Origin: Bacillota bacterium
GTDB lineage: Bacteria; Bacillota; Clostridia; Lachnospirales; Lachnospiraceae
Reading direction: 5' to 3'
NCBI GenBank assembly: GCA_023409535.1
Contig: JAEYGZ010000032.1
Coordinates: 1 to 64,000, forward strand
Length of the DNA stretch: 64,000 nt
Part shown: positions 43,488-52,970 of the stretch, in pieces
Position numbering within the stretch: the stretch's first letter is position 1
Layout of the letters: every line of letters starts with the position of its first letter
Program-made: the position numbers and the translations under genes
The notes under the pieces: model-generated
Database searches by the model: none
What the model was told of the DNA's origin: nothing
Seen by the model: only the letters and a program-made list of their open reading frames with translations

Positions 43488-43502
43488 CGAATAAGGCGGA
43501 TA

Positions 43503-43610
43503 ATGTTATCCCAAAAAAGGTCCTTCAATGGGAAAAAACAGCTTTGCAACAGGAAAATACACTTTTACAACGCAGGACAAAGCCGTGCCCCGAGCACCTC
43601 TTTCTCCTGC
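43503..43610. repeat. Direct repeat, left copy, flanking the Imm26 island
   Basis: 108 bases, closely similar to 46185-46293. The last 43 bases (43568-43610) are identical to 46251-46293. It begins 15 bases after the recR stop. The sequence is non-coding or a coding relic I cannot place. Confidence 0.85.
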
Positions 43611-43729
43611 GTTTTTGCATGAGCATGAGCAGGATTTCAAAGCAGGAGTCAGAGCCAGCAGCAGGAGGCTTAGCAAAAGAAAAGGGAGATAAGAGAGCAG
43701 GAGGAAAGGCAGGAAAAAGGTGATGAAGT

Positions 43730-44281
43730 ATGATATTATCAAATGAAAATTATAAAATAATGATAAACAAGGACAATCAGTATACTCTTTTTTCAACGGA
43801 TAATAAATCTTATGATAATCCCGTTCTTTTGGAGAACTATAGCCGAAATGATTTTGTTTGTGCATATAACATATCTATTGATAGTCACGTGAGTAATTAT
43901 ATAGTTACAGTTATCGGGAGAGCATATGGAAATGTTGAAAATTGTGCAGTCTTAAAAGAAAATCGTTTGGTTGTTTTAATAGATGATTTTATTGTCTTTA
44001 TAAATTTAATTACACATCAAATTGAATTGTCAAAAAAGTTATTTGATTTTGGGACAGGTATAGAATTATATACTTTTAATGATGGTTATATTGTAAACGC
44101 AGAAGTAGATTTATTATATTTGGATAGATATGCGAATCTGATTTGGACCTTTTGCGGTAGAGATATCTGGGTCAGACCTACAAATGAATCATCTATTAAG
44201 ATAATAGATAATACTTTGTTGTTAACAGATTTTGCAGGATATCAATATTGTTTAGATAAAAGCGGAAATGAAATATTATAA
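43730..44281 (+). CDS. Hypothetical protein with WD/propeller-like strands, in the Imm26 island
   Basis: 183 residues, soluble, made of alternating beta strands with Asp-rich turns and patterns such as LVVLIDDFIVFINLITHQI and LLLTDFAGYQYCLDKSGNEI. These resemble blades of a small propeller, but no family is certain. Strongly AT-rich, unlike recR before it. GGTGATG precedes the ATG. It ends in NEIL at a stop, and the gene at 45825 begins with a segment also reading NEIL and then continues. The two share an 11-base identity there, so this may be the N-terminal part of a gene split by the island. The function is unknown; an immunity or anti-toxin role is suggested by the neighbours only. Confidence 0.55.
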   Translation: MILSNENYKIMINKDNQYTLFSTDNKSYDNPVLLENYSRNDFVCAYNISIDSHVSNYIVTVIGRAYGNVENCAVLKENRLVVLIDDFIVFINLITHQIELSKKLFDFGTGIELYTFNDGYIVNAEVDLLYLDRYANLIWTFCGRDIWVRPTNESSIKIIDNTLLLTDFAGYQYCLDKSGNEIL

Positions 44282-44342
44282 AGTATGTTACATTATCAGT
44301 TCGGATAATTCCTAACTGATAATGGGAAAGGAGAGTATATTA

Positions 44343-45464
44343 TTGTTTGAGCTAACGAATGAACAACGCAAATATTTAGGCATAACGCTTGTTTCTTCCG
44401 CTTGGGACTTTATCAAACTCATTCCAAGTCCGTATGATAAGCACGATACATTCGCATATTTTGATGGGAATACAATTTGTAAGCGAATAATTATTGGTGA
44501 TAATTTTTATATGGAGTATGATTTAAATGAGGAAACAGCCAATTGCAGAACTGACCTTCTTCCAAAAACAGCACGGGGGAAAATTGTGAAATTAACTGCA
44601 TCAACCCTTGAAAAAAGGACTCCAAGAGGAATGTGTTTTTTATATAAAGACGGCTATGTAAATCTCGGTAAATGGGAAACGAACAGAACATTTTACGATT
44701 CTTATATTGAAGAGATAAAATTAGAAAACTTTGAAGACCTTTCGTGTTGGCTAAAACAGTGGATTAAAGATACCACAGTATCAGACTTAAACGAAATTGC
44801 TGAATTTTCATCATCACATAAAAAGCATTGCAAATACAGGGTAGGAGATTTTTTTCGGGTAAAGTTAAACAGAAGATTATATGGTTATGGCAGGATACTA
44901 CTTGATTACGATAAAATGCGAAAAGAGAAAATGGTATTTTGGGATATTTTGATGGGAAAGCCTTTGATAGTTAAAATATACCATATCATTACGACTAACA
45001 GAAATATTAGTTGTGAAGAATTGAAAGAGTTGAAAGCGATTCCTTCTCAATTCATAATGGATAATGCATTATACTATGGTGAATATGAGGTGATTGGTAA
45101 TTTACCATTAACAGATGAGGAGTTAGACTTTCCTGTTATGTATGGAAAAAGTATTGACGCTAGAGATACTAATAAGATATTACTTCAGTCAGGACAAAAA
45201 TACTATGAACTATTAAACAAAGACTGTGCTCTGTTTTCAGATTTTCGAAACAACGGGGTAGGTTTTGGAATTCATGTTAATCTACCCATTTTAAAAAGAT
45301 GCATCGAAATGAATAGTAATCAACCATATTGGGTGCAGAATAATTATATGACTAATGAAGATTTACGAAATCCAAAATTTTATTCGGAAAGAGAAGCAAT
45401 ATGCAAACAATTCCGTGTTTCTGTAGATGATATTTTTTTGAATCTGACAACAATGCGAAGATAA
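44343..45464 (+). CDS. Imm26-domain immunity protein
   Basis: 373 residues from a TTG at 44343, chosen because AAAGGAG lies 9 bases upstream and relatives I recall start FELTNEQRKYLG. An ATG at 44322 in the same frame has no good site. The C-terminal 200 residues match the Imm26 pattern: YRVGDFFRVKLNRRLYGYGR, WDILMGKPL and YYGEYEVIGNLPLTDEELDF. Imm26 proteins neutralise toxins of polymorphic toxin systems. The N-terminal 150 residues form another domain I cannot name. No toxin gene is present nearby, so this is an orphan immunity gene, a common find where strains guard against their neighbours. Confidence 0.7.
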   Translation: MFELTNEQRKYLGITLVSSAWDFIKLIPSPYDKHDTFAYFDGNTICKRIIIGDNFYMEYDLNEETANCRTDLLPKTARGKIVKLTASTLEKRTPRGMCFLYKDGYVNLGKWETNRTFYDSYIEEIKLENFEDLSCWLKQWIKDTTVSDLNEIAEFSSSHKKHCKYRVGDFFRVKLNRRLYGYGRILLDYDKMRKEKMVFWDILMGKPLIVKIYHIITTNRNISCEELKELKAIPSQFIMDNALYYGEYEVIGNLPLTDEELDFPVMYGKSIDARDTNKILLQSGQKYYELLNKDCALFSDFRNNGVGFGIHVNLPILKRCIEMNSNQPYWVQNNYMTNEDLRNPKFYSEREAICKQFRVSVDDIFLNLTTMRR

Positions 45465-45512
45465 ATAGCGAAACAATATGATTCGATAAATCTATTATAA
45501 GGTGAATAAAGA

Positions 45513-45770
45513 ATGTTTAAAGTAGTAAAACTGGCGATTGATGAATATAATCTTTATGGCTTATTGCCTGATGCCCCAAGTAATGAGTTTGATAGTGAAT
45601 CAAGGAAAATAGCAGGAAGAATATTAGTTGATAATACCGTAGAAGAGATAGCATTGATTATCAGTGATGTATTTTCAAAAGCATTTAATGAGAATTTTGA
45701 GGCTAGTGGTTTTATGAAAACTGCAGAAAAAATATATATGTCAATAAAGGATAATAAAAAACGCAATTGA
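45513..45770 (+). CDS. DUF1871-like small protein
   Basis: 85 residues, acidic and helical. IDEYNLYGLLPDAPSNEFDS is close to the W/Y-x-P-x-x-LLP-x-AP-x-x-E-Y/F-DSE signature of DUF1871. NTVEEIALIISDVFSKAFN matches the following helix. The family is small and uncharacterised, and often appears in islands of immunity genes. AAGGTG precedes the ATG. It sits 48 bases after the Imm26 gene. Confidence 0.65.
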   Translation: MFKVVKLAIDEYNLYGLLPDAPSNEFDSESRKIAGRILVDNTVEEIALIISDVFSKAFNENFEASGFMKTAEKIYMSIKDNKKRN

Positions 45771-45824
45771 TTATGTCGTAATAGTGAATTTTTAAAATGG
45801 TAGTTTAACGAGATTGTTTCATGA

Positions 45825-46136
45825 ATGAAACTTATGGATTGTAATAATAATGAAATATTGGAGTATGAATATCAACCTCAATATAAGAATTTAACAGCAA
45901 TGCCATCAGGGGATTTTTTGCTATCGGATGATTATAGTATTGATATTATAAAATCCTCTTTGAATGACAAACAACCAATCCAAAGCCCTTTAGGTATGGA
46001 TAATATTGAATTCGGAGCATGGAATGAAAATATATTGGAAATAACATGTGATGAATTTCTGAATTGGGATAACCATGTTGAATTATCATTTAATTACGAA
46101 ACGATGGAATTAACTATACTAAAATCCTTGGATTAA
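45825..46136 (+). CDS. Hypothetical protein, possibly the 3' part of a split gene
   Basis: 103 residues, beta-rich, opening MKLMDCNNNEILEYEYQPQY. No convincing ribosome binding site precedes the ATG. The first residues contain NEIL and the same 11 bases (AATGAAATATT at 45849) that end the gene at 43730-44281 (44267). The layout suits a fragment whose original N-terminus lies in, or resembles, that earlier gene. Alternatively it is an independent small immunity-type protein. Low sequence complexity and high AT content match the island. Confidence 0.45.
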   Translation: MKLMDCNNNEILEYEYQPQYKNLTAMPSGDFLLSDDYSIDIIKSSLNDKQPIQSPLGMDNIEFGAWNENILEITCDEFLNWDNHVELSFNYETMELTILKSLD

Positions 46137-46184
46137 AAGGAATGTATGAAACACCTTAAAACCTTATCCCTTATACCTGTTACG

Positions 46185-46293
46185 ATGTTATCCGCAAATA
46201 AAGTCCTTCAACGGGAAAAAACAGCTTTACAACGAGTAAATAAAATCCTTCAACGCAGGACAAAGCCGTGCCCCGAGCACCTCTTTCTCCTGC
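46185..46293. repeat. Direct repeat, right copy, flanking the Imm26 island
   Basis: 109 bases matching 43503-43610, with 43 identical bases at the end. The two copies enclose about 2.6 kb. A second internal TCCTTCAAC unit is present (46246), so this copy differs by small changes. Confidence 0.85.
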
Positions 46294-46369
46294 TGCCCCA
46301 GAAGGCAATTTAATTAAAATCGGCTCGTTTAAACAGAAATAAACCAGAGTTTAAAGTAAGGAGAAGCAT

Positions 46370-47119
46370 ATGGATAATAAAATACTTATTCAAAATAAGC
46401 AAAGCTGGGATACGATGGCTGATAGTTGGTTCGGAACAACGGCACTACCTACATATGGGTGTCTCATTCCGAATGAAGATGAATTGAAGCTATTTCCCGA
46501 TTTGAGCGGTAAAAAGGTGCTTGATATCGGCTGTGGAAGCGGTCATTCTTTAAAATGGTGTGGTGATAAGGGGGCATCCGAGCTTTGGGGGATTGATATA
46601 TCCACGAAACAAATAGAAAATGCACGACATTTTTTAAGCATGAACAAATATGAACCTAAGCTGTTTAATTCCCCTATGGAAGCTGATTGCGACCTTCCAA
46701 TAGAGTACTTTGACGTAATATATTCTATCTATGCTATCGGATGGACGGTGGATTTATATACTACATTTAGAAATATTGCATCATATTTAAAAAAGGACGG
46801 TGTTTTCATTTTCTCGTGGGACCACCCACTGATGCACTGTGTTGATGTTCAAGATGATTCTATTATTTTTGAGGGATGCTATTTGAATGATGAAGATTTC
46901 TCATATATTCAACGTGGCAATCCAGTTACTATTAAAAATCGTAAGCTATCAACTTATATAAATACTCTTGCAAATTCAGGATTTATGATAGAGTGTTTGA
47001 TTGAGGAAACAGATAAGGAAACTCTTTCTCGACCTGCTGAGTTTTCGTCAGGTTACTACACACCATATAAGGCAAAGAAATTTCCTCTTTCCTTTATCAT
47101 CAAAGCGAAAAAACTATAA
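46370..47119 (+). CDS. Class I SAM-dependent methyltransferase
   Basis: 249 residues. The SAM motif is VLDIGCGSGHSLKW, the acidic ribose-binding residue is in LWGIDIS, and post-I strands continue at FDVIYSIYAIGW. The N-terminus LIQNKQSWDTMADSWFGTT is typical of small-molecule methyltransferases of the Methyltransf_11 group. AGTAAGGAGAAG precedes the ATG. It lies just beyond the right direct repeat. The substrate cannot be predicted. Confidence 0.85.
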   Translation: MDNKILIQNKQSWDTMADSWFGTTALPTYGCLIPNEDELKLFPDLSGKKVLDIGCGSGHSLKWCGDKGASELWGIDISTKQIENARHFLSMNKYEPKLFNSPMEADCDLPIEYFDVIYSIYAIGWTVDLYTTFRNIASYLKKDGVFIFSWDHPLMHCVDVQDDSIIFEGCYLNDEDFSYIQRGNPVTIKNRKLSTYINTLANSGFMIECLIEETDKETLSRPAEFSSGYYTPYKAKKFPLSFIIKAKKL

Positions 47120-47344
47120 TGTACAACCAATTGACCAAATTTGGAACATGTGGAATGGCTGGCGAGTATTAGCATTTGCTTAGGATGGCCTGAGAATCGG
47201 TTGTTAGCGAGTGTTTGTAATAAACAAGAAGAGTAAACCGCTTGTAACAAGAGAAAGATCATGATAAAAACAATAAGAATATGATATTATTACCTTCAAA
47301 AAAATGATACGTTATTCTCATAAAACTGTGAGGGAGTGTGTTTT

Positions 47345-49678
47345 ATGAGAAAGGGAAAAATGAGATTACCTGCCATAGCGGCAGCAATTCTGTTAACCGT
47401 AATTATTCCGGCAGAAAATTACGTTACCGGGGTACAAGCGAAAACAACAGAGAAACCGGCAGCTTCGGAATATTCGTTGGTATGGAGCGATGACTTCTCC
47501 GGGAAGGCGCTGGATACCTCCAAATGGAATTATGAGCTTCATGAACCGGGTTGGGTTAACAATGAATTACAGCAGTATACCGATTCCTCTGATAATATCT
47601 ATGTGAAGGATGGAAAACTTGTGCTTCAGCCGGTAAAAATAGTGGATGCTGCCACAGGTAATACCACCTATACTTCCGGAAGAATTAATACCAGGAGGAA
47701 AGCAGATTTCAAGTATGGTAAGATTGAAGTAAAGGCAAAGCTGCCAAAGGGCCAGGGGATCTGGCCTGCAATCTGGATGATGCCGACGAAGGAGGAACTG
47801 TACGGCGGGTGGCCGAAATGCGGAGAGCTTGATATCATGGAGCTGTTAGGCAACGACCCGGCCAGGGTTTATCAGACGCTGCATTACAGCAGAACCGGCA
47901 TTGATGTGCAGAGTCAGGGAAGCAAAACCTTATCCTCCGGTGATTTTTCCGATGCCTATCATGTGTTTTCCATGGAATGGGAGCCGGGCAAAATCAGCTT
48001 TTATGTAGACGGCAAATTGACCAAGACAGAGACAAAATGGTACACAAGTACGGATGGTGTCGGGGTCGTAACCTACCCTGCCCCCTTTGATCAGGAATTT
48101 TATGTGATTTTAAATGTTGCGGTTGGAGGAAACTGGCCGGGAAACCCGGATGCCACCACTGATTTTTCCAAGGCGCAAATGCTGGTAGACTATGTAAAGG
48201 TATATCAGAAGCCTTCCTATGATGAGAATGTAGTTCTGAAGGAAACGGCAGCGGCCTTAAGAGAGCCGGATGCGGATGGAAATTACATAATCAACAGTGA
48301 TTTTTCCAAGGCGGAAGCAACGGATGATACCGATGGCTGGTTCCTTAAGACACAAAACGGCGGTGATGCTGCAGCTTCCATTGCAAATCACGCCATGACA
48401 ATCACATCAAAGAGTGAAGGGACTGTGGATTACGCTATTCAGGCGATGCAGGCAGGAATCCCCCTCTCTAAGGGCGGGCAGTATCGGATCACCTTTGAAG
48501 CCAAAGCGGCCTCCGATAGAACCATGATCTTGAGACTGGACGGACCGGACTTAAACTATACCAAATACATGGAGGATAAGACGGTTAATTTATCAACCGG
48601 CTATCAGGCTTATACCTATGACTTTACCATGGAGGCTGATACGGATGAGAACTGCCGTCTGGAATTTAATTTGGGAGCGCAGCAATCTTCCAATCCTACG
48701 GCGGCAGTACAGGTGAAGCAGGTGCGTCTGGTGAAGACAGGGCAGCTTGAGGTCGCAAAACCGGTAAAGACCTCCCTACCGGATGGTAACTATATATACA
48801 ACGGTACCTTTGACCAAGGGACAAATCGTCTGGACTTTTGGACAGTCGGTGCAAACAAGGGAAAAGGGGCGGTATCGGTTACCAATACAGACTATGTCAG
48901 AAAATTGAAGGTGAAGGTTCCCTCTGCCTCAAAGAAACCGGAGGATGTTATAATTCAGCAAAGCGGTCTCGGCTTAAAGGCAGGGGAAGCCTATGTACTG
49001 TCCTTTGATGCCAGGGCTGTGGATACAAAAACAATTCAGGCTGCGATTGCCGGAGAGACCTTTACAGTAAAATTATCTGATAAAACCAAGCACTATAAAT
49101 TTGAATTTACTGCGGCATCCAACCTGAAAGCGAATACAGCAGCCTTAAAATTCCTGTTAGGAAAGGAAGGCACCGTTTATATTGATAATGTGAGGATTGA
49201 TAAGGCGATATTGCCGGGAACCCAGATGGTTCAAAACGGAAGCTTCACAGAGGAGCTGAAGGGCTGGTCCCCTTATGTTGACGGCAGTGCAGCCGCAGCC
49301 TATAAAGCGGAAAACGGCAGGCTTACCTTTGATATTACCAACCCGGGAACCCAGAACTGGCATGTTCAGCTCAAGCAGAGCGGTCTCTCCTTTGAAAAAG
49401 GAATGACCTATCAGGTGAAAGCAGTCTTTAAGTCCTCAGTTGATCGAAAGGTTGAGCTTGCTCTGATGGGAAATGCCTCAAAAAATTATGCATATTACGG
49501 CGGTGAAAGCATCGCCCTGACTGCGGATAAGGAATTTAATTATTCCGGTACCTTTTCTATGGAGAGTGATAGTGATACCGCCGGTGATCTGGTATTTTCC
49601 TTCGGTAAGATCGGCGAGACAGAAACCCCTGCAGGAACAGTAGAATTAACCGGTGTCAGCGTGACGGAGGCAAAGTAA
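47345..49678 (+). CDS. Secreted GH16 beta-glucanase with three CBM-like modules
   Basis: 777 residues from the ATG at 47345, preceded by GAGGGAG at 8 bases; the frame could also begin at a GTG 9 bases earlier. A signal peptide (about 1-32) leads to a GH16 domain (about 45-285) with the active-site motif Glu161-Leu-Asp163-Ile-Met-Glu166, the laminarinase pattern: Glu161 nucleophile and Glu166 acid/base. Three modules of about 150 residues follow, each starting with an N-x-(D/T)F or NGSF-type strand and ending in V-x-L/V-x-K/T, resembling CBM4_9. Such enzymes cut beta-1,3 or mixed-linked glucans outside the cell. A terminator follows at 49776, and an AraC regulator faces it. Confidence 0.9.
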   Translation: MRKGKMRLPAIAAAILLTVIIPAENYVTGVQAKTTEKPAASEYSLVWSDDFSGKALDTSKWNYELHEPGWVNNELQQYTDSSDNIYVKDGKLVLQPVKIVDAATGNTTYTSGRINTRRKADFKYGKIEVKAKLPKGQGIWPAIWMMPTKEELYGGWPKCGELDIMELLGNDPARVYQTLHYSRTGIDVQSQGSKTLSSGDFSDAYHVFSMEWEPGKISFYVDGKLTKTETKWYTSTDGVGVVTYPAPFDQEFYVILNVAVGGNWPGNPDATTDFSKAQMLVDYVKVYQKPSYDENVVLKETAAALREPDADGNYIINSDFSKAEATDDTDGWFLKTQNGGDAAASIANHAMTITSKSEGTVDYAIQAMQAGIPLSKGGQYRITFEAKAASDRTMILRLDGPDLNYTKYMEDKTVNLSTGYQAYTYDFTMEADTDENCRLEFNLGAQQSSNPTAAVQVKQVRLVKTGQLEVAKPVKTSLPDGNYIYNGTFDQGTNRLDFWTVGANKGKGAVSVTNTDYVRKLKVKVPSASKKPEDVIIQQSGLGLKAGEAYVLSFDARAVDTKTIQAAIAGETFTVKLSDKTKHYKFEFTAASNLKANTAALKFLLGKEGTVYIDNVRIDKAILPGTQMVQNGSFTEELKGWSPYVDGSAAAAYKAENGRLTFDITNPGTQNWHVQLKQSGLSFEKGMTYQVKAVFKSSVDRKVELALMGNASKNYAYYGGESIALTADKEFNYSGTFSMESDSDTAGDLVFSFGKIGETETPAGTVELTGVSVTEAK

Positions 49679-49775
49679 TATATTGTGAGTATAATAAGGG
49701 AAGAGAACGGAGCAAGAGAAAGAAAGTAAGAGAAAAAATAAGAGAAAAAATAAGGGAAAGAAAATGAGAGAAAGA

Positions 49776-49836
49776 AAGGCTGCAGTCAAACAGATATCCG
49801 ATGTATAAGGCATATCGTTTGATTGCGGCCTTCTTG
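49776..49836 (+). terminator. Terminator of the GH16 gene
   Basis: A 16-bp stem (49776-49791 with 49817-49832, two G-U pairs) ends in CTTCTTGC, so the T-tract is short. It lies between two convergent genes and may serve both. Confidence 0.7.
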
Positions 49837-49871
49837 CAAGAATACAAAAGTGAGTAAGGATATATGCAAGC

Positions 49872-50633
49872 TCATGACATCTCAGTCCTTGAGCTCCAGC
49901 TCTTTCTGTAGTATTTATCCCGGTATTTTTTTGGTGACAGGCCAACTTCTTTTTCAAAGGTGTGAGTAAAATGGCTTTGGGAGGAGTAAGAGAGATAGTT
50001 GGCAATATCCGCAAGGTCATAGTCAGAGAACTTCAATAAATTTTTGGCCTTTTCTACTTTTCTTTCACAGATATATTTATGGATGGAAATGCCGACTTCA
50101 TCCAAAAACAGCTTGGACAGATAACATTCCGACAAATCCAGATAGCAGGCAAGATCCTTTAAGGTGATCCGGCTGTGAATATGACTATAGATATAATCGA
50201 TGCACCGTACAATATGCCTGGAAAAGATACTGTTTCTGTGCAGCAGTTGCATTTTCCCGGTAAAATCATAGCACATCGCCCGGTGCAAATCGGAGATTTC
50301 ATCCCTGCTTTGACATTTATCCATTTTCTGTATATAAAAATCACTAAGGCAATAGGCTTTTTCCGCCTCCATCCCTCCATCAATACAATACCGGGTAATC
50401 ATAGCGGCAGTAACTACAAAATGATATCTCACATTCTGCAGCAAATTTTCCGATAAAAGCCCCATCCCTTCCGGCTGCAGGAAGATCTGGCGGGTACAAT
50501 TCTCTGTCACATAAGCAAGCTCCCCCTCCTTGACCGCATGATAAAAAGTCAATTCCTCCTCCAGGGGTCTGTGTACTCCTGGTACTTCGTGCAGGGTAAA
50601 TTCAAGATGATTCCACTCTCTGTCCAGACTCAT
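49872..50633 (-). CDS. AraC-family transcriptional regulator
   Basis: 253 residues from the ATG at 50633, with GGGGAGG 9 bases upstream. The C-terminal AraC domain has the two helix-turn-helix units ITLKDLACYLDLSECYLSKLF and YDLADIANYLSYSSQSHFTHTF, ending in VGLSPKKYRDKY. The 150-residue N-terminal part is not a cupin by eye and is unassigned. It is convergent with the GH16 gene, so control of it is possible but not shown. Confidence 0.9.
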   Translation of the reverse strand: MSLDREWNHLEFTLHEVPGVHRPLEEELTFYHAVKEGELAYVTENCTRQIFLQPEGMGLLSENLLQNVRYHFVVTAAMITRYCIDGGMEAEKAYCLSDFYIQKMDKCQSRDEISDLHRAMCYDFTGKMQLLHRNSIFSRHIVRCIDYIYSHIHSRITLKDLACYLDLSECYLSKLFLDEVGISIHKYICERKVEKAKNLLKFSDYDLADIANYLSYSSQSHFTHTFEKEVGLSPKKYRDKYYRKSWSSRTEMS

Positions 50634-50960
50634 TGACCAATGCCTCCCCAATTGTATTTTGGCATGATACGATTTGTAATTTAATTATATATTTCTAAAT
50701 ATAGGAAGTCAATTGACATGTTATGAGCCGGTCAAGTGCAGGTTGTAAATCCAATAATTTCAAAATAGTAATTGATAAGAAAGAAATAATATACTAAGAT
50801 AAGGATGATGATTTTAACGAATTCTCTGCAGAAAAGAAAAATTGTTTTTAAGAAGCTTTTAGAAAACATAGTTAGGGAAGTGTATTTTAATCGATGCAAT
50901 CCAGGGGATAATACAGGAACCTGTTAATAATATAAACTATTTAAGAATAAGGAGGATGCA

Positions 50961-52196
50961 ATGAACACAATAACGAAACGAATACTCAGCTTTATTTTAA
51001 TCTTTTCCATAATCGTCTTTTTACCGCCTCAGAATGTCCTTGTTACCAGTGCAGCCACTAACGCAATGGTTTACGAATATTCTCCGATGCTGGAGGGCAG
51101 AGGAAGTATCTATTATGTTCAGAGAGCGGAAGGCGATGAATATTCCTATGACCTATACCGGCTGGAGGTTGCCACGGGTAATAAAACCAGGCTATTATCG
51201 TCAAAGAATGATATTTTACGCATGATGCTTCATAATGACACCCTGTATTATACCAGCTATGTAGGGGAAGAAGATGTCTATCAGACCTATTCGGTTTCCA
51301 TTGATGCCAAAGAAAAAAATACTATTTGCAATGGCTATTTGATAAATCTCGATGACAGCGGTATTTACTATACTGTTATGAAAGGGGAAGAAAGTAAGCT
51401 GTATAAAAGAGATTATGACGGCAAGAAAGCTACCCTGATTTATACCGGTAACATGACCTTCAGTTTTGTGAAAAGCTTGGATAATACATTGTATTTTACT
51501 CAATTTAAGGAAGCCTCTTCTAAACTAACCTTATACACACTGGTGCCGGAGCAGACAAAGCTTGCTGTTCTGACCACAGACAAGATTATGTTGGATGAAA
51601 GTACGGGGACATTTCCGACGGTGTCTGATATTGCTAAAATAAACGGAGATATTTATTATCAATATGGTACCTTTGAGGGTTCCGGCAGCTATTGGTACGG
51701 AACGTTACTAAAATTAGATTCCGGTACAAAGAAAAAATCTGTTATAGCAAAGCAGTCCTATGAGGAACAGATCTATCATAATGGCAGCAGCATCTTCTAT
51801 AACGGAACCGATAGCAGCGAGAAACATTATCAGTACAACACAAAAACCGGTAAAACTTCTTCTTATACCTATAAAACCACCGGTACAGAATCCTTTAATA
51901 TTCTGGGAGATAAAACTTATTGTGCAAAAGCGGATGGGAAAGAATTGATTACGGTATCGCGTTTTACATCTGGGACCAATAAGAAAAATTTGGTCAAATC
52001 GTTTATTACGCTTTCTATCGAACAAAATAAGAACTATGAATATAGCGCGAGTGTAAAAAAGTACGGTGATTATCTGCTAATTCCTGTGACCTGTATGGAT
52101 TATAGTGATGCCAGCTATGGATGGAGAGGCAGATATGTAAGTGTCACCTGGTATCTTGCTGATTCTGACGGTAAGATACTTACACAGTTCCAGTAA
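50961..52196 (+). CDS. Secreted propeller-like protein (DUF5050-type)
   Basis: 411 residues with a signal peptide (about 1-33, cut near TSAAT). The rest is a series of repeated strand units of 40-50 residues with the pattern G-x-I/L-Y-Y-x-x/Y-T, for example GSIYYVQRAEGDEYSYDLYR, NDTLYYTSYVGEEDVYQTYS and GDIYYQYGTFEGSG. This is the DUF5050-like beta-propeller layout found in wall-associated proteins of Firmicutes. No catalytic residues are apparent. AAGGAGGATGC precedes the ATG. The role is unknown and probably structural or in binding. Confidence 0.75.
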   Translation: MNTITKRILSFILIFSIIVFLPPQNVLVTSAATNAMVYEYSPMLEGRGSIYYVQRAEGDEYSYDLYRLEVATGNKTRLLSSKNDILRMMLHNDTLYYTSYVGEEDVYQTYSVSIDAKEKNTICNGYLINLDDSGIYYTVMKGEESKLYKRDYDGKKATLIYTGNMTFSFVKSLDNTLYFTQFKEASSKLTLYTLVPEQTKLAVLTTDKIMLDESTGTFPTVSDIAKINGDIYYQYGTFEGSGSYWYGTLLKLDSGTKKKSVIAKQSYEEQIYHNGSSIFYNGTDSSEKHYQYNTKTGKTSSYTYKTTGTESFNILGDKTYCAKADGKELITVSRFTSGTNKKNLVKSFITLSIEQNKNYEYSASVKKYGDYLLIPVTCMDYSDASYGWRGRYVSVTWYLADSDGKILTQFQ

Positions 52197-52322
52197 ATGG
52201 TTTGAGGGTAAAAGTTTCAGGATTTGAAAAAGAGAGGCCGCTAGATTATCTTTTGGTTGAGCATTTCATTGAAGCGCTTTCAATTGGAAAGTTTACTGAT
52301 AATATGGATAAGGAGAAAAAAG

Positions 52323-52877
52323 ATGAGGGTAATACATATATATGGAGCTTCGGGGGCTGGAACGACAACTCTGGGGAAAGCGATATCCTTGAAATATGGA
52401 TATACTCATATGGATACAGATGACTACTTTTGGCAGCCGACGGATCCGCCTTTTATTGCAAAGAGAGAATTGAGTGAAAGAATTGCTTTAATGAAAAAGG
52501 ATATGGAAGAAAACGAGAATGTAGTGATATCAGGTTCTTTGTGTGGGTGGGGAGATGTTTTCATCCCGTCTTTTTACCTGGCGATAAGAATAGTCACGCC
52601 GATGGAAATTCGTATCAATAGGTTGAAAGCAAGAGAATATAGAAATTTCGGTGATAGAATACGTGAGCATGGTGATATGTACGATGATCATTTATCATTT
52701 ATCCAATATGCAAAAGAATATGACGATGGGGACGAAAGCATGAGGAGCAAAGCAATGCATGATAAGTGGTCCAGGCTAATAGGATGTGAGCTGATAATAC
52801 TTGATGGTGCAAAACCAGTTGAAGATAATTTGGAATTGCTTAAGCAATATCTTGAACCCCCTTTTTCGGTGGAATGA
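52323..52877 (+). CDS. P-loop nucleoside/shikimate-kinase-like NTPase
   Basis: 184 residues from the ATG at 52323, with AAGGAG just upstream. The P-loop GASGAGTTT is followed by a MDTDDYFWQPTDPPF region similar to adenylate-kinase-like folds that bind a small acceptor. The lid and following Arg region sit around RINRLKAREYRNFGDRI. Such stand-alone proteins are common in Firmicutes and mostly uncharacterised. A similar gene follows at 52971. Confidence 0.75.
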   Translation: MRVIHIYGASGAGTTTLGKAISLKYGYTHMDTDDYFWQPTDPPFIAKRELSERIALMKKDMEENENVVISGSLCGWGDVFIPSFYLAIRIVTPMEIRINRLKAREYRNFGDRIREHGDMYDDHLSFIQYAKEYDDGDESMRSKAMHDKWSRLIGCELIILDGAKPVEDNLELLKQYLEPPFSVE

Positions 52878-52970
52878 ATAGGGAGAAGTGGCCGGAAGAA
52901 TAAGAATTACTTTTACCGGGACTATTATGTTAATAATTGATATATTATAAAAGGATGAAAAATATTAAAC

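Noticed and set aside
43568..43610. Direct repeats considered as CRISPR or IS ends
   Set aside because: Only two copies, 2.6 kb apart, with no spacer array, inverted ends or transposase.
52202..52423. 73-codon frame ahead of the first P-loop gene
   Set aside because: Most of it overlaps the P-loop gene in another frame, and it has no start signal.
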